Shown: positions 13,554 through 28,400 of the stretch, piece by piece
Layout: each line of letters starts with the position of its first letter
Numbering within the stretch: position 1 is the stretch's first letter
Assembly: GCA_963920705.1 (NCBI GenBank)
Contig: OY987227.1
Location: forward strand, 16,765,434 to 16,829,433
Origin: Odiellus spinosus
Taxonomy: Eukaryota; Arthropoda; Arachnida; Opiliones; Phalangiidae
Direction of reading: 5' to 3'
DNA length: 64,000 nt
The notes under the pieces: model-generated
Told to the model about the DNA's origin: nothing
Databases searched by the model: none
The model's input: only the letters and a program-made list of their open reading frames with translations
Position numbers and translations under genes: made by a program

Positions 13554-16440
13554 AGAATTACCCGTTTTGACTAAAATTCAACCTTTAACATTTGGCTGCG
13601 TCCCTGTAAAATGTTATTTGTCTACTCGATATATGAATCTGTCGATAGGTTTAGTTTTATACGTTGTTTCTTTCTGTATGATTGTAGCGAGCTGATGTGG
13701 TTTTCTGTTCGGAAACAAATCATATTCTGTGACTGTAATATTATATTTGCTTCCAAGTCTAGAATGATTTTGGGGCCAACCCCAAATTAATCTGCAGTCA
13801 TTAAAACACGATTTAGGTTCCCTCTCTTTCACTCCAACTTTCTAAAAATAAATACTTTTTAAAAATTGTTCATATCCAAAAGGAATATGGAGAAAAGTCA
13901 TTTTTCGAAATTATTTTCGGTCTAGTTAGGTCGACGCCGAAACACTGGTTAATTTCGAGGATTTCAAATACGAGAATCGACCACAGTTAAGAGGCAGTTA
14001 TAGGGCTTTCTAAATCAGTTTAGAAACTCTTTATTTTTAGTGTCTTCGTCAATCAATTTCAATTTTGGAAATTGCTTAGGCAAGCGTATTCGCCAGCAGG
14101 CTTTACACGACTAAAATGATTAGAAAACTGCTCAGTAACTTAAGTTGTTAATTTGAATATTAATAGGATTAAAACTACACTTGTTTGACATTAGTTATTA
14201 TTTACAAAAGGGAGGGTGAAACAATACAATGTGGTTTAGGTTTATTTATTTAGGACTAAGAGTTTAAAATATGTCAAATAATTTTAAACTAGGCTTAATT
14301 GCAAATGTGAGTATCATTCTACCGTTCGCAAAGTGCGTTTTTTAACTAAATTTAACGTCTTTTAATGTGGGCTTCGTTAAATTGTCTTTTTTAAAGGTAT
14401 TAAGTTGTACCAAATACGTCTCCTTTATTTGGTTGTTTGCATAAATTAGAGTCATCTGTTGAACTAAATCATTTTTCTCCCCAGAGCCAAAGTTGTCAGA
14501 CTCAGATAGAGCGATTTATAGAGAGATAAATCTCTACTATATTTTCCAAATGTACAAAGGTCTCTTTGATTTTAAAACTCGTAAAAATGAGATGTAAAAA
14601 AAAATATATAACAAAATTCTGAAAACTGGAAAGTAGGCCAAAATTTGAAACGAAGGGAGATTGAGAGAAAAGAAACACAATGTAACTAAAACAAAATATT
14701 TAATCATTTTGTTTTAGTAACATCGCTTTTAGAAATACTATTCGAGCCAAAAATTGGGTAAAATATAGATGAAAAATATTAAAAATTAAGGTTGTGCGAA
14801 AATGATGAAAATTAAAATAGATTTATATATCAATTTACGCGGGGATATAATGTGAAAATTAATATTAAAAATAACTAAATACCCGAGCTAAAGAAAAAAA
14901 AATATAAGGTGTTTTTTCCATTGCATCGCGAAATGAAATATTGTAAAAAAAAAATTAATATATTTAACAAAAAGAAAAACCCAAAAAATATATGATATAT
15001 TCGTAACAAAACGTGTAACATCGTTACGGTTTAATTGTATTAAGCCATCAATTATATACCCCCTCATGACGTCATTATTAAGTAACTTAACCCCATCCCC
15101 TTATTCCTCGCCCCGCCCACACCCATTAAAAAAAACCCAAAAGCAAACTATCGTGCATATAATATTGTCTTGGCTATTTGCAAACAATAAAGAAAAAAAA
15201 ACATTTCTGTGCACATATATACACGTAAAAAACAATTAAATTTGAAACAATACTGATGGGAAATAAAAAAAAAAATATGCAATTGTCAAATTGTATGAAA
15301 CCAAAGAGAAAAAAAACCAAAAAAAAAACCTAATGTTACACGAATTGTATTTATGTATCAGAAAGAGTATTTATATGGAAATAAATTTTGTATGCAAGTA
15401 TAATTTGGAAATGAAAAGAAACAAGGAAAATGTATTAATCAGTAAAGAAATTTTAATAATTTTAATTAATTAATTGTTATTTTTCGCAGGTTTTCATATG
15501 GACAATGGATTTATGTAGCAGAGAAACATTCTGAAATTGGTATTTGATTAATTTTTGTGTTAACTTTATTTTTATTTACTTCTAGAAATTGCAATCAAAA
15601 ACCTTAATAAATATTTTACACCTCTGCTTTGACGCGTTTTTAAGCAATACATTATAATTCAAGAAATGTAATATTGCAAATTTACGAAGATAATACCATA
15701 CAAAAACAAGATCATCACAGTTCAGATAACCCTAATGGTTATTTGCATAAATCACATTTATAAAATGTTTGTTATTTATTGAAATTTTATTTTAAAAGAT
15801 TTTGATATTTTATTTTTAATAATACCAAAACCCCTTATATTCTGTCACACCTCGATTTGGATGCACGTCCAATGCTAGACTTCTTTTATTTCACAGTCAA
15901 CAAATCATAGAAATATCATATCAGGTAACCAGGAGTTGCTCGCGCTACTAACCCAATCGAGTAATCTGCGTTTGGGAAGTTACGCGAACCAAAAAGTAAT
16001 AGATAACGTTTTAGTTTTCACCAGAGGGAGAGACCTCCGCAATTATTGACCCTAGTTATTTTCGCCGCCAATTTTAAACGAGCTATTTCGAGGGATAATA
16101 TTTATACGGGTTTTGTAAGCATTTACGCCAACATCAGCAATAATATAATTAATAACAAATATCAGATTAAGTTTTAATTTAGTAGGATACATTTTTTTCG
16201 TGTATTGTATCTCTTATCTAAGGAGTGTGGAAAACAATGCTGATATTATCTCACAATGTCATTCCGATAAGAAACCTTATTACAAATGATTTAATTATCC
16301 ACTTTCGGATATAATAATCGATGGAGGATAAAATACGTGTAATTTTAAATTGTTTAGATTTATCTTTCGGGAGGCGTTTCCCAATAAGATTGCTAAAAGC
16401 CGACCAAAAAATGTTTGCCGAGGGACATTCGGGTTCCATA
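13554..16440. other. Non-coding stretch upstream of the 37-exon gene
   Basis: No exon is supported. A runs on the + strand are frequent from 14.6 to 15.4 kb, and a C-rich patch with CCCCGCCCACACCC lies near 15,110. A TGACGTCAT motif lies near 15,066. This is probably intergenic DNA or the distal 5' region of the gene starting at 16,495. Confidence 0.45.
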
Positions 16441-16456
16441 GGCCTGTCCGGTTAAA

Positions 16457-16494
16457 TATATAATTTAACCCTCCACTATTTAGTTGGAGTTACG
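16457..16494 (+). promoter_or_regulatory. Candidate TATA promoter of the 37-exon gene
   Basis: TATATAA at 16,457-16,463 is followed 25 bp later by TTAGTT, which is close to the metazoan initiator TCAGTT (A at 16,482). The start codon is at 16,495, giving a 5' UTR of only about 13 bases. That is unusually short, so the transcript could instead start farther upstream or receive a trans-spliced leader. This is inferred from motif spacing only. Confidence 0.4.
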
Positions 16495-19400
16495 ATGGCA
16501 AAATCCTATGGGATTTTGTTCCTATACCTGACTTTCGTTGCTTTAACTTCATGCCAGACTACACGTGAGTTTATATAATCTGACCTAATTGGGGGAGTAT
16601 CTATGGCTACTCGGTGATATTGCTAACTCGGACGTCTATTCGCGGACGATTTAACCCATTCTTAAATTGTTTGAATTTATCCATACATGGATTATTTTAA
16701 TATGTTATTAGTAGCTATTTTGACATATTCAGAGAGGCAAGTTTGACCTATTTTTGTATGAATTATTTTAAACTATTCAGAGTGGTAATTTATTGGTAGG
16801 GGTAATTCTATTTGTAATGGTAATTTTAAATTTTGTATATATAATTTCATCTCTGTAATTCGCGAGTGTCGAGGGGTCAAATACTTGTCAGGTTTGGAGA
16901 TATGGAGATTTCAATGTTAATTTCCAAAAAAATGAAAAGGTCATGTTAGGAATTTTAAAGAAGTTTCTATTATATTCCTTAATTAGTTGCAAATTTTAAT
17001 ATATATTTAGCTAATTAAGGGTCATTTTAATAAATTTAATGATAAATTCGACCTAATCGACGTGAGAATCATCCAAATTTTACTACAAATTAAAACTTAA
17101 AATTTTATTTTAAATCTTAAACTCTTTATCAGCCTCTTACCCCAGTTTCGAGGATTTATATTTCGCCACAGAAGCTGAAATTACCAGCATTCAAGATGAA
17201 GTACGTATATACTTATAGGATATATCATTTGTGCAATTTATTTAGTAACTAGCATTACGGTACATTATTAAAATGTCTAAATAATGACTTTAATATTTAG
17301 TTACATACAGTGTGATTATAATAATATATCATTCTTGACGTTCTCGCAGACCAACATTAGCCACACGAATGTATTCCACGAATACCACGATGTTAAAGGA
17401 CAACGGGGAAGAGTCCATTCACCGGAGAGTCGTCAAGTTTTCTTTTATTTCCAGAAGCTGAGCCAAGTGGTGTTTGTTACGAGTAGGTCATTTCCAAATT
17501 AAGATGAATCAAAACTTTATTTCAATAATCCATTTTAATATTTGCACAGGTGATAAGCGATGCTATGGTTTTAAAATAAACGAAACTGACATTAATAACC
17601 TCGAAACTCTATGGGGCTGGTGGGACAAAGATGACAAACTTATTGGACCCGCCGCTATCCTCAAAAGATACAAACCAGTATGTGATAATTATAATTTCCC
17701 TTCTTTTTTTTAAGAGACAACCTATTCATGGGTAAAACATCTATATGGAAAAAATCTGTCTTGTAAAACATCTCTATGGGAAAATATTGTTTTGTAAAAT
17801 ATCTCGAATGAGTATAATTCCTATGGGAAAATTCATTATGAATTTTCATATGACCCACATGGAAAAATGGGTGTATTGCCTAACAGATTTTTCCTAAAAA
17901 AACTAACAAAGTTTATCTATTCGTTAAATTCGCGGTAATCGCGAATTTCAATAGAAATTGTGGTTTTAGGAAAATGTTCCTAGGGTCACCACTATTAGAA
18001 AATACGCAAGAATCTTCTAATATGGGAAAACATGAAAAATTCCCCTTTGGGTAAAACCAATTTTTAAGAATATCGCCATCTAGAAATCCATTAAAAGGAG
18101 GATCTTCTCTGCATAAATTCATTATTAGTATCACCTTTGGTATAACCGCATAAGTTAATAAAATTTTATTGATATTCATTCAGACGTACGAAAAGAACGA
18201 AGTTGTACGTCGCATTTCGTGCAATAAATTCGTCGCCACAGATGGGAATATTTCTTTAGCTTTCTATATGGCTGGTAGGTTTGTCGTTTATAAAAGCTTA
18301 TCAATAAAGAGTATTTTAAGTTCAAATATTTTACTCCCTAGATCAAAGTTGGCTCGATTCGAACGGTATCAAAAACCCTTTTCCCGTAAGAGTAACCTTT
18401 AATGGTACCAGAAAGGTCAAAGGTATAGACCAACTGACAGTTGGACAGGTGGATTTCATGGCGTTTCGCTTGATTAAAGCATTCGAGTTTGAAAATATCG
18501 TAAAGGCAAGTACTGATAAATAAGAACTTTCAATTAGAAGGTTTTTTTTTTTTTGGTTTTTTTAACGTTTCAAAATTACCAGATCCCTCATGGCATTGGT
18601 TGTCAAGCAAATAGTACTCACAAAGGCATTATGACGCATCCTGGCAAAGTCTTTCCCAAACTCTCAAACGACATCTCTTACATCATGGAGACATTCAATA
18701 TCGAGACGGATACCCCAAACCGAGCCGACACTTTCGTCAACTTAGTAAAGGTAAGTCTTAACCATATTTTGTAGCTGCTCTTACGAAGAATTCCATTATT
18801 TCAACAGGTATGGTTCCATGCCGCGAGTCATTATGTCCGACTGGACGGATATGACGCAGATTTTGTCCGGTACAGCGAAATACAGGATTATAACACTGGT
18901 AAATTAATTAAAATTTAACAATTAAATTGTTAATGAACGAGTGTGGAAGAGAGCCGCGCGATATGACCTCATCACTATTCAACGATAGACCCAAAGGCGT
19001 GGTAGAAGGGTTCAAACTCGTCTTATAAGCATTTAATATTCCTGGTGACAAGCGTTGAGCAAGAGATCATGTGACAATATCGCTTGGTTGTCTTCCACCC
19101 TCTAGACGTTTACTAAAGCTCCGTTCACACTAAATTCTTGAAACCGAACACCAATATGGGTATGGGTGCGTAAGGTGGCGAATTTGTTTGAAAATTTCAA
19201 TTTAAGGAATTACATGGCATTTGGGATCTTTTTCGTACAGGGGTTAATTATCGCGTCTATGCAAACGACACCTGTTTCCTATCGGCTATTGAAAACAAGA
19301 CACCCGAAAGCCACGAGAATGGTTTTATGGGAAAAATGAAAAACGCCAACGAACTTTTAAACATGGATGCGGATTACTACTTTTTGGGAATGGAACTATA

Positions 19401-22400
19401 CCGCAGCATCTACTGCGAAGTCTGGGAGGCTATCATCCCCAACAAAACCGTAGGGGGAACCTTCTACTCCAACGTTCTTTCCACGTATTACATATCGGCC
19501 GTGAGTTAATTACTTTTTAATAAAAGTTTAAGTTTTTAACAATATCATTCCACGATCTAGTCTGCGGTAGTAGAGCTCAGTGAAATAGACCCCAATGTCC
19601 GAGTACCTGTGGCTTTGATCATATCGGCCTTCAAAGCTGACATTGGAGGAGAGGTATGAAGATAATTAGGCCTAAATTGTCCTAACGAAACAAATACTAA
19701 AGCCTTTTTTTTAACCAATTTTTTCAGCCTGATGTCCGAGCCTTGTACAACTTTTTCAATTTCGACGAGACTAAGTCTCATCAGTTCTTGCGCGAAGTTG
19801 ATTTGTCAAAGTGTTTTGAAGAAGAGTCGCAGAAGAACTATTTCATCGTTCGTTTCCAGGGAAATTCCGACGCCCAAATAAAACAAGTCAAGGATCACAA
19901 AGCGTCTTTCGAAGTCGAGGCCCTTTTGGGACTCGCTGTCGCTGCTCAAGCCTCGCTGGTCAGATTTCCAGTACTTGAAGTACGATGATAACTTCTAGAT
20001 ATTTATCAATTTCAAACCAAACACTAAATTTAATCATTTAATTGATTAGGTTCATGTTCAAAATAAAGAAATTGTCCTATTTGGACTTATTCTAAACCGA
20101 CCACCTGCGTTAGGTAAGGTTTTTAATATGTTACATATACTTGTTTTAAATGGGATTTGCCAACGACTATTTTATTTTCTACGAGATTTTGCGTCGTGTA
20201 TGAATCCGCCCCAGCTGGTTACCTTAATTGTTTAAAAACCATAGTGTACCTTATCTTTTAAAATACTTTATCATCGTGTTCTGCGTGATTAAACATACGC
20301 GTACGTGTAACTCCGGTTTTTCTTAAGGGGGCTTTATTATGTACGACGAGCAAGGCTTCACTCCAACAGTCGACATGGACCAAGTGGCGAACGTTGATAA
20401 CCCAGAGCAATGCGCCGATTTCTGTTTACGCCATGATAAATATACTTGCAGGTAGATGACGCGTCAATCGATACGCTAGTAGATGTACTTGGTATTTAAT
20501 TTAAAGTCGTCAATTGCAGGATTTTCAGCCTTTGCAACCACCCTTCCACTTGCAAGGATATGCAGACTTGCAAATACCAGTGTTTCTTGGGGAAACAAGA
20601 CATTGACAGCAAATTCGACACTCCACTGCCGGGATCTTTCAATTGCCAACTCTTCGCTCGTGCGTATTTCAAACAATATTTTCGGTTTGAATCTTAGAAT
20701 GAAATTATACATCCATAGAATAATCGGATTTATAGTGTTAATTTATACCCTTCCAAGCTTGTAACAGTACCACGAACAAACGCTGTTATATTCCTATAGT
20801 ATTAGGTCATATCATAACTAACGAGGACAATTAATTGTGTTGAATCCTAGGACATATCTTATTTATGGTGAACAATTGTTGGGAATACAAGGACATATCT
20901 TCACTATGGTGAAAAATTGTGGGGAAGACAAGGTTATATCTTCAATATGGCGGACAATTAATTGTGATGAATATTATTGGACGTATCTTAATTATGATGG
21001 GCAATTACAATTCTGGTTATGTTAGATTTGGTATTGGGATAGACGTAAAGAATTTTCGGAGAAGAGGTACGGATTTTATCGTACGTCTTTTCATTCCACG
21101 TAGGTGCTGTGGCAGAAGAGGCCATAGCGGAACTGGACCTCGTTGAATCTCTGAAAGCCTTAAACAAAAGCATCAATGAAAAACGTCTTAAGATTAATCT
21201 AAGTGAGGACAACATGGTTAGTAAATAAATTTATTTAAAATTATAAATCGTTCTTTCATATTCATAAGTTCTTTCATAAGTGAACATAGACATCTAGTTA
21301 TTCTAATTATATTTTAATAATTAATTAATAAATACTTGATTAACTTCGCGCAGTCTTTCGACTACACCGCTAGTGTACTTCAAACTGGCTTGAAACCATT
21401 TAACGGTAAATTAAATATTTTCAATTTAATTTTACTCGTAGTTCTTGATAAGTTGCGTTTTAATCCGCGTTCAGATTTCAACCACGGTCTTCTGTACGAA
21501 ACATCGTTCTCCGGATTCCAACTGAAGAACTCGGCTGGTTCATTCGCTACTCAGGAAATTTACGAGAAAATTGGAACACCGGAACTTTGCTACGATCGTT
21601 GCGTAAAAGATTCCCGACTTTCTTGCGCTAGTTTTTCGTACTGTCCCAACACTGGCCTGTGCCGTTTGAGTTCCCTCTATTTGACGGTGGACGTCACCGA
21701 TAGCATTAAACACATTGAACCAGCCACGGCTTGTCGAGTCTACCGAAGTAAGATATTCACTCTTTGGTTTTCACTTAAGCTTGTATAGTAATTGATAATT
21801 GCTGACTTTCTTTGAAATACGACTTCTTTCAGAATAATTATATTTTTATTAATTAATTTAGAAAGGGACTTTGACTTCTTCGAGAAGACGCCAGGAAAAG
21901 TCGCCGTGGTTGCAGGAAAGAAAGTATTAGAGAACGTGGTTGATACTGAATCCTGCGCAGTTTGGTGCAAGAGTGACAAGGAAGTCAATTGCAAAAGTTA
22001 CGACTTCTGTTCCAACACTAAAAATTGCGTTCTTCACGATGTTCACCATATCGACGGGGGCTTAATGAAACCAGACCTGAGTGACTTTTGCAATCATTAC
22101 CATCGTAAGTATCAGTTCATTATTTTACACTGTTAACTGAAAATCGCTGGTTAAAAAAAGAGTAATTTTACTGGTTTTCTTCCTGGTACAAAAATAACTA
22201 CGTTTTACGGATTTTAGTGAAAGTTAATTTCATAAGTGTCAAATTTAAGATAGCGAAATAAAATCTACTTCTTCTGCATCAAGATACCCCCAAACGCGGG
22301 ATAACCGCAATTTTCTATGTACGATCTGATGTTTTTAACTTCTGTCCGAGTGTCACCGAGAAGATTAATTTTGCTGAAATTTTTTTATCAAACGCATCTG

Positions 22401-25400
22401 ACTTTGGGTTGGTTTGGTTCTTAGTTAAGTACAGTACCGAATACACTTTGTCCCCGGGATCTCAAATCGTAGACGACAAACAGGCCACCGTTATTCGTTC
22501 TATAAGTTTCGAAGATTGCGCAAAGAGTTGCTCCGATTCCGAAAAATGCCGTTCTATAAACTTTTGTCCTGGAAGCGTAGAAGAACCGAATATCTGCGCT
22601 CTGAATACGATCGCCATTTACGATACTAACGCAACAACCATGGTCTCGGATGTCTGCCAACATTATTCAAGTATAATACATAAACTATTTTCATTAAATT
22701 TGTCCGACCAATTCCTTACTATAAAGTAACTCTTAATTCCTTAGGTAGAATGATTCAAGCTGATACTAACCCTCTTTTCGTCAAAATTCGAGATTTGGTC
22801 ACCAATGGTTATCAAGCTACGATTGAAGTCACGACGAAAAATTATAATTTTGGTGTGAGTTAATTTTCTTATAGGAGAAATCTAAAAAATATATACGTTT
22901 TTGGTTAGTAATATATTAAACAAGATAGCAAAGCTCATAATAGAACCCAAACCCAGAGAGCCCATCACTACTAGCCGCTATAAGCCTCGTGCCAAGCCTC
23001 TTTCTGAGGTCCCCTAAAAATCGTATAATTTATTGGAATTGTCATTTAAGAAGAAATTACTGGGCTGCATTCTCTTTTAGTATATCCCTAAACCTAATCC
23101 CGTCGTCATTCGCCCAATTTTTTGTTATTTTATTGTGAGACTGTAGAATTTTTCGTCTTTTTCCAGCTTATTTCGTTCTTTTATGAATTTTTCTAATGAC
23201 CTATTTTGTAATTTTCCTTATTTTTAAAGTTGTTGGTAATTTTTGCGAAACTAGCTAGACCTTTGAATTTTTCCAGATTTGACTTCACCCTACTCGTTTT
23301 TTCCAAATAAATTTTTTGGGCATTTTTTGTTTTTAAATTTTGTGAGACTAGACCGTTTCGTGCTTTTCCAGATTAGTTTTAATTAAAGTTGTAGGTTATT
23401 TTTGTGAGACTAGACATTTTTTCCATTTAGACTCACCTTATTCGTCTTTTTCCAGATTAGGTTTTTTTAGAAGCTAAGCTTAATTTTGAATTGTAAATTT
23501 TCACTAGTGAATTTGGTCTATTTCAACGATAAGACTTCGTTCTCCCTTTAACCAAAAAGGTAATTTTAAAAGATGACGGCTGTTATTATTTCAACAGAAA
23601 GAGACGAAGAGCTACGTTGCCAACGAATATCACGATTTGAAACGTCAACGCGGCAGAGTTGACCGCCAAAATATTGGCCCAGGGACCCGAGCCTCCTGGT
23701 TTTACTTCACGGAAACGAAACAAGTTGCTAACATAAGCGGTAATTTTTTATTTGTTATTTTAAAAAAAATATTCTTAGTACGTAGTAAAGGTTTAAGTAT
23801 TTCTTTTTATAGATTCCAGCTGCAAAGTGGACTCCTTCGAAGACCCTAAGTTTTACGACGAAACTATGTTCTGGAGAGATATAGCCATCGATGACTTCAT
23901 CGCCGGTCCATCCGGTGTACTTTATCGCCCAACATTCAGCACACCTCAATTCACAGGCAACAATACCTCTGTACGGGGAGTCCCTTGCAATCAATTTTTG
24001 GCAGTTGACGCGATTGACCACAATGTGAACATAGCTTACCACGTCCCAAGTAAGTAAATTTATATGAGATTTTCCCTTGGCGTTGAATCAGTTTGCGGAG
24101 AAAGTATCCGCTGGCATCGGGCTAAAATACTACAAAATATTTAGTTTAAACTCCCAAATATTTATTCATGGTAATCTTATTTTTGCGCGCCTTTAAGTAT
24201 CTTGGAAAACCTCCGATGACAAGCCATTTCCATATCCTATTCGCGTTGAAGCTTATGGGAGAGACAATAATAATCAAGCTGTCAATGTCCAAGTGGATAT
24301 TACCACCTTTATTCCCAGCATAAGGGAATTCGACGAATTTCAGGTGCGTTTGAGAAGGGGTATTTTTTTATTCATGTGTTCAGGAAATAACCATTAAATT
24401 TCGAAGGTTTCATAGGTTATCTACTTATTTGGCCTTTTTTCCATTGGTATCTACCCTTACTTAATAACAAATATCGCGGAAAATACTTAAAAATATTTTT
24501 TCCATTTTGGAAGTCTTCTGTCTGTTTGATTTTTGAAATCACTGACAATTGAAATTATAAGAAATGAAATAAGCAGACATCGTTAACAAATTTAAGTGAC
24601 ATGATTTCCAAGGGTATCTTTTCCTTTATAAGCGCATCTTTGAGGATACTCATAGTGCAAGGTCCTGATTTTAATTCATGAAACTTATTTTTCCAAACTT
24701 CAGATTTCGGGGAATGTATAAGGCAGTTATTTTTTTAAAAAGTTAAGAATTATGGCCCATGCGAAAGTTAATATTTTTGGGACATAATCACCTAAAAGTG
24801 AACATGAATTGGTTTTTATTTTCTTCAGGTCCCAGTCGGTATTGGTTGCGTTGGTTTAAAAACCACTGGTGGTCGACAATTCCCACCAGTTGAGGATCAA
24901 TTTTCATTCACTTCCGAAGTTTATAATATATTCAAGTCTTCAGAAAAAATCAAGAGCCACGTACTATTATATAAAGTAAGTCGCAGCTTTGCCCGGTTCC
25001 AATTTGAAATCCCTACAAATTAACCGTTTGTAGATATGGTTCGACGCCATGAACAAAGTACTTAAGATTGACGGTGTAGACGAGAAATTCCAGCCATTCA
25101 AGTCCGTGGCCGATTTTAACACTGGTGTCCAATACATGGAAACCGAATATAACAGTTGCGAAATCAAAGGAATTAAGAACTCTCCTGGTCAAGGACCCGA
25201 TGGAGAAGTCAGGGCCATGAAAAACGGGTCGACCTTTTTAGGATTCGACGGCGATTATTATTACATTGGAAAGGTAGGAACCTTTCCCCTGGAACTCCAC
25301 ACATAAAATTTGCATTGAGCATTATTAAGTTTAGAGCCTCTGCACTAGTACAAAATCTAACCGAGGTTAATTTGAAACAAGTACAAAAATCCTTTAAGGA

Positions 25401-28400
25401 CAAGTATAAGTACAAAAGTCCATGAAAAACGAATACAAGGGACCTTTAAATACAAGTTCAATTAAGAGTACATTAAGTAGAAGAACAAGATTATGTTAGA
25501 AACAAGTACAAGCGTATGTTAGAGAGAAGTAGAAGAATACGTTAGAAACGTGTTCATTAGGAACAATTTCAGGAGTCCATGAAGAATCACGGAAGTGTAC
25601 AACATGTATTAGTATGGACATATCGATGAAGTACTTCTTTTTTTAGGGTCTGGTTCGCAGCGTTTATTGCGATATCTGGGAAACGGTGAAGAACGACGTA
25701 TACATCTATGATTCTATCTATCAACGTGTGGTGCAGACTGTTTACTTGCAATCGGTGAGAAAATTTATTAAATAATCAACATTGATAAAGTTAATTAATC
25801 TGGCGCGCTTCGCTTGGATGAAGTTTTAAAGCATTTTGCATTGGTACAGCGCCTTTTATATATGCGTATTATTGCCAAAGTGTAGTTTGTAGAATTTGTT
25901 ACGAATATAAGCATGATTTGAGAGTGGTTAATTTTTGATACGTTCTAAAAAAATAAATTATTTCTTAATTCAGCCGCAAATCATGGGTGTAGCCGATGAC
26001 GACTTTAACATTCAAGTACCGGTTAAAGTCGAACTTAGGCTACAAAGCAAGGATACCACACCAGTAAGCGCGTACGAAAAGATTGAAGAATAAATTTAAC
26101 GTAAATTTATAACCCTAAATGATAAATTTTCAAGGTGAGCCTAATAGAGAACAACATGTTTAATTTCGACGAAGCCGAGGGTCGTCTCTTCTACAACGAC
26201 ATCAACATTGAACGTTGCTTTCCGCGCGAGGAGGATAAAGCTAACTTTATGGTATATTTTCCGGCTCAAGGTACCACAGTTGACGAAAGAAAATCCAACA
26301 GACAACGTATAGAAGTCGATGCCAGATTGTCCATTGCCCAGGCCGCCGAGGTCTCCCTCTTAAGGATTTCTTCACTCATGGTAAAATAATTCAGACGCAG
26401 TTGATTTAAAAATCGTACTAATTAGTTCAATCGTTTAGGTTAATATCGACAAAAACAACGTCGTCGTCTTAGGTACCCTCTTGGGTAAACCTCCACCATT
26501 AGGTGAGTTTAATCTTTTCGGTGAAATCGCGAGTAAAATCAAAGTAAATGGAATGTAAAATCATCTACATATTCGCGTTCATCATTAATTGTACTCTGAT
26601 TTACTTTTACAGCTGGATTTTACTTATTTTCGGCTAAAGAACAACCGTTAAGCGGCGAAATTGAAGATAAAACTGGCGTTAAAGAGCCGGGTGATTGCGC
26701 CTCTGCATGCGTGAGCATAGAAGTCTGCAAGTAAGTTCTATATTCACGATGATGCGTGGTTTCGTTCGCGCGTGCTTAACCTATACGACTTTAAAGGGGA
26801 TTTACTTACTGTCCCGGTGGTTCCGGAACACCCATTAAGTGTTTCTTGACTACATTGGACATTGGTGATGATCCTTCCGATTGGGGTGAGATCAAACCCG
26901 GTGAAAAAAGAGATTGTAGTTTATATTTCAGTAAGTATTAACTTTGAAAAACCAATGACAGTTAATATCAATCTTCGAGTACATTTCTGGTTATGTTTCT
27001 AAAAGGATCCGCTTTGGGTACTAAGATGTCGGAGCCCGATCTTAAACAAGCCATCAGTAACTTAGATAGTAACGTCAAGAAGGGTACGGTGAAGTTGGGA
27101 ATTGTTATAACGGGAAAGGAACCCGTGACTCTGGTCGCGAACAGAACCGAAGAACGATTAAATCCATTCAACTGTAAGTTTGTACAATTACTTTATACAG
27201 CATGGACAGAATATTCAATTGTATTCGTGGTAAAGTTGAAGACACAGACCTCTTCGATACTGTCTTCACTCAAAGAAGACTGGACGATGGCTCGGAAACC
27301 GTTTTGGAAAAAGGGATGGCCCTTTCGGCCTCGGAATGTAATCAACTCTGTTTGGAAGAGGAAAGTATGTTCTGCTCGAGTTTCTCCTACTGCAAACACG
27401 ACGGTAATTGTAGGCTTAGCTCGCAATACATCGACGCCGAATCGTCTACTAGTCAAGAAGATGTCGAGAAAGGAACGGCAACTGCTTGTAACGTTTATAG
27501 AAGTAAGTTTTGTGGATTTTAGGGCTGAATACAGGCTAGATTGTCCATGGTTGGTTACCTCACAGGAGGTTCTATCAAGTTTTTCGACAAAAAACAAGGA
27601 CTGATTCCTAACAACAATGGAGATAAGTTCGTGTCTACAACCGTGTCAGCCGATCAATGCGCGTTTCTTTGCCGCCAAGAGAAATCATTCCCTTGCAAAG
27701 GATTCGAATATTGCGACAACTCGAATGGTTGCGTCCTTTACAAAACGCACTCTTTGGACGTTCCCTTGAATCCAGGAAATCCTATTTGTAGTCACTACTC
27801 TCGTAAGTTTTTACTGTCAAGGGCCTATAAATGTATCCGCTTGAATCACTTAATCCATCGGAGAATGGTTATGACCAGGAGTTTATAAGTAACCGCCTTT
27901 GAGGGGAAGTATGAAACGTAGTGAAAAAGGCCTAACAACAAAGTTTCGTTGTAAAAAGATACCGCTTTAGTTTCGTAAAAATATTTCAACCATTTTTGAG
28001 CGCTAAAACGTTTGCTCCTTTCTCTTCCTGAGCTATTTTCTGCGTTGTTATTCTAAAACTGTGACACGTAATAGTTAGGCCTTTTTAACTTCCGATTCAA
28101 AGTTAAAACTAAAAAACAGACAAAACACTGTAGTACAGCGAGTTATGAAGTCAACCGAAAGGGTAATGTTTTAGATAACCAGGTGGTAATCTTGTAGGGT
28201 AAATAATATGAACCAGTTTCTTAACTTCCTATTGTTGCTCGATTGCCATATCATCTTTGTATCCGTTCCAGTTCAAATACAATGTTCTAAGTGTATATTC
28301 TTCAATATTAACCCTCTTTAGTCAAATACGGTCTTGAATTTTCTGACATGGGTAAATTCGAATTGGTTGGTCCGAACCAGCCAATCAAAACTACCGTTGA

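Noticed and set aside
27191-27209. CAG acceptors at 27,200 and 27,209 for exon 33
   Set aside because: Both give the wrong reading frame; the AAG at 27,235 keeps frame and aligns with exon 17.
27193-27597. 134-codon minus-strand frame
   Set aside because: Antisense shadow of exons 33-34 of the large gene.
26993-27604. 203-codon frame overlapping exons 32-34
   Set aside because: It reads exon 32 in the right frame but then runs through intron 32 and exon 33 in the wrong frame; homology to the first gene half supports the spliced reading.
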